NCBI GenBank assembly: GCA_003456035.1
Contig: DMPJ01000295.1
Location: 7,736 to 14,746 of the forward strand
DNA from: Planktothrix sp. UBA8402
Lineage (GTDB): Bacteria > Cyanobacteriota > Cyanobacteriia > Cyanobacteriales > Microcoleaceae
Direction: 5' to 3'
DNA length: 7,011 bases
Each line of letters opens with the position of its first letter. Positions within the stretch are counted from its first letter, which is position 1. The notes below the pieces were generated by a model. That model was not told the origin of the DNA. It saw nothing but the letters and a program-made list of their open reading frames with translations, and did no database searches. Shown here in pieces: positions 1 through 5,360 of the stretch. Position numbers and translations under genes: made by a program.

Positions 1-2
1 AG

Positions 3-287
3 CAGCTTCATTGTCAATTAAGGGAGTTTAATGATCAGCACAATCAGTATAATTATAAGTTGGATAAACAGCAAGTTTTAGGAGAGTTAAGAGCAGTTTT
101 GATGGGGGTAATGATATTGGCTTTCCAACTAGGTTATGTCACGATAGAAGATATGTCCGAGTTTATTAAACCAGCTTTTTCTTCCCCCCATGAGAGTCTA
201 ACACGCGAAAATCTTGAGTTTGTTTTACAACGTTTCAAATTGATTCGTCCTGCGGTAAAATATGGGCTAGAACAATCTGGAAAATAA
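3..287 (+). CDS. 3' end of an unrecognised gene (partial, runs off the left edge)
   Basis: The reading frame is open from the first bases of the window to a TAA at 285-287, so this is most likely the last 94 or so codons of a longer gene. A TTG at 60 and ATGs at 102 and 111 lie in frame, but none has a well-placed Shine-Dalgarno sequence, and the frame upstream of 60 reads as ordinary protein. The C-terminal part is helical and amphipathic in character, with one mildly hydrophobic stretch (LMGVMILAFQLGYV) and a basic end. I do not recognise the family. It ends 16 bases before bciB on the same strand, close enough for cotranscription, but its function cannot be judged from this fragment. Confidence 0.6.
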   Translation, partial: QLHCQLREFNDQHNQYNYKLDKQQVLGELRAVLMGVMILAFQLGYVTIEDMSEFIKPAFSSPHESLTRENLEFVLQRFKLIRPAVKYGLEQSGK

Positions 288-303
288 CAAAACCCAACTA
301 TCA

Positions 304-1509
304 ATGACTTCACTACAAAAACCCGCCCAACATCTCAAAGCCAAAGGTATGAAACCCGGCAGTCGTCGCCCGGCGAAAGAACTCTGTAGCGAGTGCGGTC
401 TGTGCGACACCTATTATGTTCATTATGTTAAAGAAGCCTGTGCGTTTCTAAATCAACAAATTGCTGAATTAGAAACAGAAGCTCACGGACGCCGACGGAA
501 TTTAGATAATTGGGATGATGTCTATTTTGGGGTGCATCAAGATATGATGCAAGCTCGAAAAAAAGAACCTATTGAGGGCGCCCAATGGACGGGAATTGTT
601 AGTACCATTGCTATTGAAATGCTCAACCGAGGGTTAGTGGAAGGAGTAGTTTGTGTTCAGAATAGCAAGGAAGACCGTTTTCAACCTCAACCAATTATTG
701 CTAGAACCCCGGAAGAAGTTTTAGCAGCCAAGGTTAATAAACCGACTTTATCCCCGAATTTATCGGTATTAGAACAAATCGAACAGTCGAAAATGAAGCG
801 GTTATTAGTAATTGGGGTTGGCTGTCAAATCCAAGCATTGAGGGCAGTTGAGAAAGAGTTAGGATTAGAAAAACTCTATGTTTTAGGAACTCCCTGCGTT
901 GATAATGTTACTCGTGCTGGGTTGCAAAAATTCTTAGAAACCACAAGCAAATCCCCAAATACTGTGGTTTATTATGAATTTATGCAGGATTTTCGAGTTC
1001 ACTTTAAACATGAGGATGGCTCTACTGAAACCGTGCCATTTTTTGGGTTAAATACTAAGGAATTAAAGGATATTTTTGCCCCCTCTTGTTTGAGTTGTTT
1101 TGACTATGTTAACTCTTTGGCGGATTTAGTTGTCGGATATATGGGAGCAACTTTTGGCTGGCAATGGATTGTAGTTAGAAATCAAACCGGACAAGAAATG
1201 TTAGACTTAGTTGGAGATTTAATTGATACTCAACCTGTAATTACCCAAGGGAACCGGAAACCAGCAGTGCAGCAAAGTATTCCCGCATACGATAAAGCCG
1301 TTACCCTACCGATGTGGGCAGCAAAATTAATGGGTGTGGTGATTGATAAAATCGGCCCCAGAGGGTTAGAATATGCTCGTTTTTCCATAGATTCTCACTT
1401 TACGCGGAATTATTTGTATGTTAAACGAAATTATCCTGATAAATTAGATGCTCATGTTCCTGATTTTGCCAAGCAAATTGTCGAACAATATAATCTGCCT
1501 AATTCTTAA
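304..1509 (+). CDS. bciB: BciB-type divinyl (proto)chlorophyllide 8-vinyl reductase, ferredoxin-dependent Fe-S flavoprotein
   Basis: The 401-residue product belongs to the FrhB/FdhB family (coenzyme F420 hydrogenase beta-subunit fold) and closely resembles cyanobacterial BciB (Slr1923 of Synechocystis). Family knowledge: BciB uses FAD and two [4Fe-4S] clusters, with electrons from reduced ferredoxin, to reduce the C8 vinyl group of 3,8-divinyl chlorophyll precursors. Visible here are the N-terminal ELCSECGLCDTYY motif (Cys28, 31, 34) plus Cys46, a second set at GVGC (Cys174), GTPC (Cys198) and SCLSC (Cys262, 265), and the QWTGIVS segment (about 94-100) of the FrhB N-terminal domain. The length is full and there are no frameshifts. 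The ATG at 304 is chosen because the basic KPGSRRPAKEL lead-in to the first cluster matches the family; no Shine-Dalgarno is obvious. The plant relative HCAR (7-hydroxymethyl chlorophyll a reductase) is homologous, so the exact substrate rests on the cyanobacterial context. Confidence 0.9.
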   Translation: MTSLQKPAQHLKAKGMKPGSRRPAKELCSECGLCDTYYVHYVKEACAFLNQQIAELETEAHGRRRNLDNWDDVYFGVHQDMMQARKKEPIEGAQWTGIVSTIAIEMLNRGLVEGVVCVQNSKEDRFQPQPIIARTPEEVLAAKVNKPTLSPNLSVLEQIEQSKMKRLLVIGVGCQIQALRAVEKELGLEKLYVLGTPCVDNVTRAGLQKFLETTSKSPNTVVYYEFMQDFRVHFKHEDGSTETVPFFGLNTKELKDIFAPSCLSCFDYVNSLADLVVGYMGATFGWQWIVVRNQTGQEMLDLVGDLIDTQPVITQGNRKPAVQQSIPAYDKAVTLPMWAAKLMGVVIDKIGPRGLEYARFSIDSHFTRNYLYVKRNYPDKLDAHVPDFAKQIVEQYNLPNS

Positions 1510-1518
1510 GGGAACAAG

Positions 1519-1580
1519 GAATTACGAATTACGAATTACGAATTACGAATTACGAATTACGAATAGGGAATAGGGAATAG
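1519..1580. repeat. Tandem heptamer repeat: six GAATTAC units, then two and a partial GAATAGG
   Basis: Six perfect head-to-tail GAATTAC units fill 1519-1560. The period stays 7 while the unit changes to GAATAGG at 1561-1574, with a partial GAATAG at 1575-1580. This is the style of the short tandemly repeated repetitive (STRR) sequences known from cyanobacteria. It lies in the convergent intergenic gap, 9 bases after the bciB stop. There is no open reading or regulatory reason for it that I can see; copy number probably varies between strains. Confidence 0.9.
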
Positions 1581-1624
1581 AAAAATAAAAACCCCGCGTT
1601 GGTTACTGAGTGCTAATGCGGGGT
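1581..1624 (-). terminator. Intrinsic terminator for the minus-strand small membrane protein gene
   Basis: ACCCCGC (1591-1597) pairs perfectly with GCGGGGT (1618-1624), and the stem extends inward with G-U pairs to about 13 base pairs (1591-1603 with 1612-1624), leaving an 8-base loop. Read on the minus strand, the hairpin is followed directly by TTTTATTTTT (1590-1581), the U-run expected of a rho-independent terminator. It stands 68 bases after the stop of the gene ending at 1693. The plus-strand side has no U-run, so bciB transcripts would at most be slowed here. Confidence 0.8.
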
Positions 1625-1692
1625 ACAATAGATTAATATTGAGTTGGTTGTGGATTCTTGCACCCTTAAAACCAAACAGGGATTCTTGGTAT

Positions 1693-1899
1693 TTATCCAG
1701 CACTTTTGACCAATTTAGCACCGACAACGGGGACTGATAAAATTAGCAACATCAACCAAGGTGCTAAAACCAAACTGACCACCAAACTGATAGCCGCAAC
1801 TCCCTTAGCACTAACCTGAACGATTTCTTCGTTGGTGTTTACACTCAGCAAAGCGGCAAAAACGGAAATTGCGAAAGAAAACAAAGAAGGTACTAACAT
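1693..1899 (-). CDS. Small two-helix membrane protein, function unknown
   Basis: This encodes 68 residues if started at the ATG at 1899-1897. A GTG two codons upstream (1905) is possible, but an AAGGG sits 9 bases before the ATG and only 3 before the GTG, which favours the ATG. The product has a hydrophobic N-terminal segment (about 3-20), a short polar link NTNEEIVQVSAKG (about 21-33) and a long second hydrophobic segment (about 34-62) containing APW and PVVG, with a basic tail. It resembles the small subunit-like membrane proteins common in cyanobacterial thylakoids, but I cannot assign it to PsbX, PsbZ, PsaK or another named subunit. It is convergent with bciB, has its own terminator, and lies downstream of typA on the same strand after a long gap, so it is probably transcribed separately. 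Confidence 0.72.
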   Translation of the reverse strand: MLVPSLFSFAISVFAALLSVNTNEEIVQVSAKGVAAISLVVSLVLAPWLMLLILSVPVVGAKLVKSAG

Positions 1900-1997
1900 C
1901 GCCACAAACCCTTGATTTCAGGTAAAACAGTGTTGGGCGTTCCTTCGGGAAAATTCCCTACTTCCGTCTTCCCCAAACACATAAATGACACCCTCCT
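1893..1997 (-). promoter_or_regulatory. Leader of the small membrane protein gene, with a possible 29-codon upstream ORF
   Basis: On the minus strand a perfect AGGAGG (1997-1992) stands 9 bases before an ATG (1982-1980). That ATG opens 29 codons that end in TAG at 1895-1893, overlapping the first codons of the small membrane protein gene in another frame. The arrangement would suit translational coupling, with ribosomes ending the leader peptide on top of the next start. The leader also contains a TTCC-TTCG-GGAA hairpin (1940-1951 on the plus strand) and the palindrome-like GGGAAAATTCCC. The peptide has no recognisable features and could be chance. The Shine-Dalgarno is the strongest seen in the window apart from that of the chemoreceptor gene. 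Confidence 0.35.
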
Positions 1998-2083
1998 ATT
2001 TATAATTCGGGGGAGATGAACGATTAATATTAGATTTTGTTAACCGGATCATAACATATTTAAAAAAAAAAGTATATAACCCC

Positions 2084-2105
2084 GTTGTTGCGCTGTTGTT
2101 GCGCT
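2084..2105. repeat. 11-base tandem duplication
   Basis: GTTGTTGCGCT occurs twice head to tail (2084-2094 and 2095-2105) with no mismatch. It is probably a slippage product in noncoding DNA. On the minus strand the GCGC cores could form a 4-base-pair stem, which is too weak to be called a terminator. Confidence 0.85.
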
Positions 2106-2152
2106 GAAGCCCAATCTTCTCAGGAATAAGGAGGTAGACATAGCCGAGAGTA

Positions 2153-2195
2153 GATCCCCCTAAATCCCCCTTAAAAAGGGGGACTTTGAAGGATC
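2153..2195. repeat. Cyanobacterial CCCCCT/AGGGGG interspersed hairpin repeat
   Basis: The core is TCCCCCTT (2165-2172), AAA, AAGGGGGA (2176-2183): an 8-base-pair stem with a 3-base loop. GATCC (2153-2157) and GGATC (2191-2195) form an outer pair, set off from the core by 7 bases on each side, so the 43-base element is symmetric. A direct repeat ATCCCCCT precedes and enters the stem. Elements of this CCCCCTTAAAAAGGGGG type are dispersed in many cyanobacterial genomes and often generate false ORFs. It lies about 55 bases past the typA stop and could protect or end that transcript, but no clean U-run follows on the minus strand. Confidence 0.75.
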
Positions 2196-2240
2196 GGTTC
2201 CCTAACACTATTCCCTGGTTCTACGAGGGAACAATATGTT

Positions 2241-2262
2241 AAGAAAAAGTTAACGTTTAACT
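2241..2262 (-). terminator. Possible weak terminator overlapping the typA stop codon
   Basis: On the minus strand AGTTAA (2262-2257), ACG, TTAACT (2253-2248) forms a 6-base-pair, 3-base-loop hairpin followed by TTTTCTT (2247-2241). The TAA stop of typA (2252-2250) lies inside the 3' arm. The position and U-run fit a terminator, but the stem is almost all A-T, so it would be weak. The GC-rich repeat at 2153-2195 is the other candidate for the typA 3' end. Confidence 0.3.
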
Positions 2263-4040
2263 AACTTCTTGCTGAGTTTACGCAGACGAATAGATAGAGG
2301 AGTAACTTCTACCAATTCATCATGGCCAATATATTCCAAGGCCCGTTCCAAACTCATCTCCACAGGTGCTTGTAACTGCACCAGTTCATCCCCGGTGGCC
2401 GCACGATGGTTGGTCAATTGTTTGGTTTTGCAGATATTCAGTTCCAAATCTTGGGGACGGTTATTTTCACCCACAATCATGCCTCTGTACACCTTAGTCC
2501 CGGGCGTAATAAAAAACACCCCTCGGTCTTCAGCGTTTCTCATGGCATAGAAGGTACTTACCCCTTCCTCAAAGGAAATTAACACCCCATTCCGACGGGC
2601 TTCAATATCCCCAGATAGGGCGCGATATTCCAGGAAACTATGGTTCATAATCCCTTCCCCGCGAGTCATCCGCATGAATTCCCCTCGGAACCCAATTAAA
2701 CCCCGGGCAGGCACAACAAAATCTAACTGAGTTCGGCCATTACCACCAACCAACATATCCTGCATTTCTGCCCGCCGTTGACCCAAGCGTTCAATACAGC
2801 TACCCACGCCATCTTCAGGCACATCTAAAACTAGATATTCAAAGGGTTCATAAGGTTGGCTATTGACTTCGCGGTAAATTACCTGGGGTTGGGATACCTG
2901 GAATTCGTAACCTTCCCGACGCATATTTTCAATTAAAATCCCCAGGTGCAGTTCCCCCCGTCCCGATACCAAGAACTTATCGGGGGAGTCGGTTTCTTCC
3001 ACCCGCAGGGCGACGTTGGTTTCCAATTCTCGCATTAGGCGGTCGCGTACTTGCCGCGATGTGACTAACTTTCCTTCCTGTCCTGCAAAGGGCGAGTCAT
3101 TCACCGAGAAGGTCATTTGTAAGGTCGGTTCATCGACTTTAATTAATGGTAAGGCTTGGGGGTCGTTGGGACAGGTAATAGTTTCCCCAATATTGGCATC
3201 GGCAAACCCAGCCACCGCCACAATATTTCCGGCTGATGCTTCTTGCAGTTCAATTCGTTTTAAGCCTTCAAATCCCATTAATTTAGAGATTTTGCTTTTA
3301 ACAATACTGCCATCTTCCTTAATTAAGGAGGCTAGTTGTCCGGCTTTAATTACGCCATTATGGATTTTTCCAATCACAATGCGCCCGACATATTCAGAAT
3401 AATCCAGGGTTGTGACCTGCATTTGCAAGGATTTTTCCGGGTCTCCCACTGGGGGCGGAACATATTCCAGGATATACTCAAACATCGGCTGCATATCGGG
3501 GCTTTCATCCTCTAGGGTGCGTTTGGCAAAGCCACCTAAACCGGATGCAAATAGATAGGGGAATTCGCATTGGTCATCATCAGCACCGAGTTCTAAGAAT
3601 AAATCTAAGACTTTATCAACGGCCGTATGCGGTTCAGCCCGATGACGGTCAATTTTATTAATCACCACAATGGGGCGCAGTCCTTTTTCCAGGGCTTTTT
3701 TCAGCACGAAGCGGGTTTGAGGCATGGGCCCTTCGTTGGCATCGACGATTAAAATACAACCGTCCACCATTCCTAATACCCGTTCGACTTCGCCCCCAAA
3801 GTCGGCGTGACCAGGGGTGTCGATAATATTAATAATGGTCTCTTTATAGCGAACTGCGGTATTTTTAGATAGAATCGTGATCCCACGTTCCCGTTCAATA
3901 TCATTAGAGTCCATAACGCAATCTGGAACCTCTTCCCCTTCACGGAAAATGCCAGATTGTCTGAGAAGTGCGTCCACAAGGGTCGTTTTGCCGTGATCGA
4001 CGTGGGCAATAATTGCTACGTTGCGAATGGGGAGAGACAT
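2250..4040 (-). CDS. typA: Translational GTPase TypA/BipA
   Basis: The product has 596 residues, the usual length for TypA (BipA), a ribosome-binding GTPase of the EF-G/LepA class that affects ribosome assembly and translation under stress such as cold. The GTPase motifs are intact: G1 AHVDHGKT (12-19), G2 around RERGIT (50-55), G3 DTPGH (74-78), G4 NKID (128-131) and a G5-like ASG (165-167). A beta-barrel domain II follows (about 200-290), then EF-G-like domains III and V (through [17 protein letters not shown] and later [19 protein letters not shown]) and the TypA-specific C-terminal domain ending in a basic tail ([11 protein letters not shown]). The ATG at 4040 gives the canonical [19 protein letters not shown] start; no Shine-Dalgarno precedes it. 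It is transcribed alone and divergently from the binding-protein gene. Nothing in it is broken or unusual. Confidence 0.97.
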   Translation of the reverse strand: MSLPIRNVAIIAHVDHGKTTLVDALLRQSGIFREGEEVPDCVMDSNDIERERGITILSKNTAVRYKETIINIIDTPGHADFGGEVERVLGMVDGCILIVDANEGPMPQTRFVLKKALEKGLRPIVVINKIDRHRAEPHTAVDKVLDLFLELGADDDQCEFPYLFASGLGGFAKRTLEDESPDMQPMFEYILEYVPPPVGDPEKSLQMQVTTLDYSEYVGRIVIGKIHNGVIKAGQLASLIKEDGSIVKSKISKLMGFEGLKRIELQEASAGNIVAVAGFADANIGETITCPNDPQALPLIKVDEPTLQMTFSVNDSPFAGQEGKLVTSRQVRDRLMRELETNVALRVEETDSPDKFLVSGRGELHLGILIENMRREGYEFQVSQPQVIYREVNSQPYEPFEYLVLDVPEDGVGSCIERLGQRRAEMQDMLVGGNGRTQLDFVVPARGLIGFRGEFMRMTRGEGIMNHSFLEYRALSGDIEARRNGVLISFEEGVSTFYAMRNAEDRGVFFITPGTKVYRGMIVGENNRPQDLELNICKTKQLTNHRAATGDELVQLQAPVEMSLERALEYIGHDELVEVTPLSIRLRKLSKKLVKR

Positions 4041-4051
4041 AAGTTGAGTCT

Positions 4052-4080
4052 AGGTAACAGAATTTTTGGAAAATTGTCAA
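4052..4080 (-). promoter_or_regulatory. Candidate typA promoter
   Basis: On the minus strand a perfect -35 box TTGACA (4080-4075) is followed after exactly 17 bases by TTACCT (4057-4052), a poor -10 match. If used, transcription would begin near 4045, only about five bases before the ATG at 4040, giving an almost leaderless mRNA, which agrees with the missing Shine-Dalgarno. The weak -10 keeps this uncertain. Confidence 0.4.
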
Positions 4081-4115
4081 TATTGTTCCAATCTATTAAT
4101 AATTGTAACACATCT

Positions 4116-4123
4116 GCGATCGC
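4116..4123. repeat. HIP1 octamer GCGATCGC
   Basis: A full copy of the highly iterated palindrome of cyanobacteria, here in the divergent intergenic region. It supports the assignment to cyanobacteria and has no known gene-specific role. Confidence 0.85.
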
Positions 4124-4222
4124 ATTGGTAGTATTTTTGAGCAAAAATCCACAAAATTTAGCCCGAACTCCATAGCAGGGGAACTCAACATTAGGAGTCG
4201 GTTAGAAAGATTAACGATCTTA

Positions 4223-4241
4223 TTAATGATAAAAACATTAA
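4223..4241. promoter_or_regulatory. Candidate operator: TTAATG-N7-CATTAA inverted repeat
   Basis: Two perfect 6-base arms (4223-4228 and 4236-4241) are separated by 7 A-rich bases. The centre lies about 49 bases upstream of the expected start site of the binding-protein gene, where activators commonly bind, and that promoter has no -35 box. A smaller repeat, AAGAT-N5-ATCTT (4207-4211, 4217-4221), is next to it. The regulator is not identifiable; the symmetry and spacing are of a kind seen for LysR-type proteins, although the T-N11-A core is not met. Confidence 0.35.
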
Positions 4242-4268
4242 GTTTCCGGGGATTATTCTTGATTCAGA

Positions 4269-4274
4269 TATAAT
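4269..4274 (+). promoter_or_regulatory. -10 box of the binding-protein/chemoreceptor unit
   Basis: A perfect TATAAT stands 53 bases before the ATG at 4328. No -35 match is found 16-19 bases upstream (the area reads TTTCCGGGGA), suggesting an activator-dependent promoter. The predicted start of transcription is near 4281. Confidence 0.5.
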
Positions 4275-4281
4275 AGTTATC

Positions 4282-4305
4282 AGTAAAATTTTAATCTGTT
4301 TTACT
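4282..4305 (+). promoter_or_regulatory. Inverted repeat at the predicted transcript start
   Basis: AGTAAAA (4282-4288) and TTTTACT (4299-4305) are perfect 7-base arms around a 10-base loop. They begin about one base after the predicted start site, so they form either a hairpin at the very 5' end of the mRNA or an operator on the DNA over +1 to +25. Which one cannot be decided from sequence alone. Confidence 0.4.
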
Positions 4306-4327
4306 TAATAAACATCAATCATAAAGC

Positions 4328-5338
4328 ATGAAGCGACATCAACGTTTAATTTATTTTAACCTAGTTTTAATCAGTTTATTTTTGATCGTAAGCTGTCAAG
4401 TATTGCAGCCGGAGTTAAAAACAGAAGCCCCTGTTTCTACTCTGCGCCTGGGTTTTAGTAATTGGCCGGGATGTGCCGTTTGGCAAATCGCTTCCGAGCA
4501 AGGAATTTTTGAGAAAAATAATCTGAATGTTGACTTACAATTTTCTGATTATACCACCGGATTCACTAACTTTGCATCGGGTCAATTAGATGCAAATTGC
4601 CATACTTTATATGATACAATTTATTTACTGGGGACAGATTCACAAGTTGATCAAGTGATTGTGGCTCTAACAGATTGGTCTACAGGAGGTGATCAAATTA
4701 TTGCTGCATCAGGAATTAAGAGTATTCGGGAATTAAAAGGGAAAAAAGTTGCTTTTGAATCGGGATCTGTTGGCAATTTTCTGCTGCTGCTGGCTTTAGA
4801 AAAATATGGATTAAAGCTATCGGATATTAAAGCGGTTAATCAGGATTTAATCACTAATGTCGCCCTTTTTGTTGAGGAAGAAGTAGATGCTATTATCACC
4901 TATATTCCTTTTGTTAAGGAAGCTATGAATCGTCCTGGAAGTCAAATTATATTAACCTCTAAAGATTTCCCGGGAGCGATTTCCGATCATCTAGTAGTAA
5001 CTCGTAAATTTATGGAAACCAATCCTCAAGTCGTACAAGCTCTAGTTGATACTTGGTTTGATACCGTTGAATTTATGCAGAAAAATCCAGACCGATCTCG
5101 TCAAATTATTGCTTATACATCTGGGTTAACAATTCAAGACTTAAAAAAATATGAATCCCAAATTGCCATCAAAGGATTATCGGAAAATTTAACCGCTTTT
5201 GAAAGAGCAGAAACCTTGACATCCTTACCCTATGCGGCTGAAAAAATTTATCAGTTTTTGCAAAAAAATAAATTGATGACAAAATCAGTCAATATAGAAC
5301 AAATTTTAGATGATAGTTTTGTTCGCAATAAAAATTAA
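4328..5338 (+). CDS. Lipoprotein substrate-binding protein, NitT/TauT (NMT1/SBP_bac_9-like) type
   Basis: The 336-residue product starts with a basic N-terminus, a hydrophobic segment (about 7-22) and a lipobox IVSC, so Cys23 should be lipidated and the protein anchored on the periplasmic face. The mature part has the two-lobe pattern of NrtA/SsuA/TauA/ThiY relatives: [23 protein letters not shown] (about 39-61; shown here only as the family signature), a GQLDANCHT segment (about 85-93), then [18 protein letters not shown] (about 130-147) leading into the second lobe and [16 protein letters not shown]. Relatives bind nitrate, sulfonates, bicarbonate, pyrimidine or riboflavin precursors; the ligand here is unknown. 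Cys49 and Cys91 in lobe one could form a disulfide. No permease or ATPase gene is adjacent; instead a chemoreceptor gene begins 22 bases downstream, suggesting a sensing role. The ATG at 4328 is the only start giving a proper signal peptide. Confidence 0.85.
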   Translation: MKRHQRLIYFNLVLISLFLIVSCQVLQPELKTEAPVSTLRLGFSNWPGCAVWQIASEQGIFEKNNLNVDLQFSDYTTGFTNFASGQLDANCHTLYDTIYLLGTDSQVDQVIVALTDWSTGGDQIIAASGIKSIRELKGKKVAFESGSVGNFLLLLALEKYGLKLSDIKAVNQDLITNVALFVEEEVDAIITYIPFVKEAMNRPGSQIILTSKDFPGAISDHLVVTRKFMETNPQVVQALVDTWFDTVEFMQKNPDRSRQIIAYTSGLTIQDLKKYESQIAIKGLSENLTAFERAETLTSLPYAAEKIYQFLQKNKLMTKSVNIEQILDDSFVRNKN

Positions 5339-5346
5339 TCTAGTTC

Positions 5347-5352
5347 AAGGAG
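5347..5352 (+). promoter_or_regulatory. Ribosome binding site that fixes the chemoreceptor start
   Basis: AAGGAG lies 8 bases before the ATG at 5361. This decides against the in-frame ATG at 5310, which lies inside the preceding gene and would add 17 residues with no ribosome site. Confidence 0.8.
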
Positions 5353-5360
5353 AATTGATC

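Larger units (their letters stand above)
1906..2249. other. Repeat-rich intergenic region between the small membrane gene and typA
   Basis: No convincing gene lies in these 344 bases apart from the possible leader peptide described separately. The region holds, from left to right, the leader of the small gene, a possible weak minus-strand promoter (TTAATC at 2027-2022 and TATAAA at 2004-1999, 17 bases apart), an A10 run (2062-2071), an 11-base tandem duplication, a CCCCCT hairpin repeat, and GTTCCCT/TTCCCT segments (2197-2203, 2211-2216) that can each pair with AGGGAA(C) at 2226-2232. An apparent 70-codon frame across the hairpin repeat is not credible as a gene. Confidence 0.7.

Noticed and set aside
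31..81. ATG at 31 with GGGAG upstream as a small gene
   Set aside because: It runs only 16 codons to a stop and lies in another frame of the entering gene.
60..287. A 75-codon gene starting with TTG at 60
   Set aside because: The frame is open all the way to the left edge and no ribosome site precedes the TTG, so it is better read as the end of a longer gene.
1519..1580. CRISPR-like array
   Set aside because: The units are 7 bases and contiguous, with no spacers; it is a simple tandem repeat.
1996..2208. A 70-codon minus-strand frame between the small membrane gene and typA
   Set aside because: It is a translation of the CCCCCT/AGGGGG repeat and the A10 run (KVPLFKGDLGG is a typical false peptide from this repeat); no ribosome site or family resemblance.
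2269..3402. Plus-strand frames of 93 and 128 codons opposite typA
   Set aside because: They are antisense shadows of a highly conserved coding region, with no recognisable product.
3773..4175. Minus-strand 78-codon and plus-strand 72-codon frames around the typA start
   Set aside because: The first is an alternate frame of typA; the second begins antisense within typA and reads into the AT-rich spacer with no gene-like features.
4041..4327. NtcA-type site (GTA-N8-TAC) before the binding-protein gene, as expected for a nitrate system
   Set aside because: No match was found at the right distance from the TATAAT; GTTA-N7-TAAC at 4201-4215 is the nearest thing and lacks the needed triplets.
5310..5360. 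Upstream ATG of the chemoreceptor
   Set aside because: It lies within the binding-protein gene, has no ribosome site, and would put 17 extra residues before a good N-terminus; AAGGAG before 5361 decides the start.
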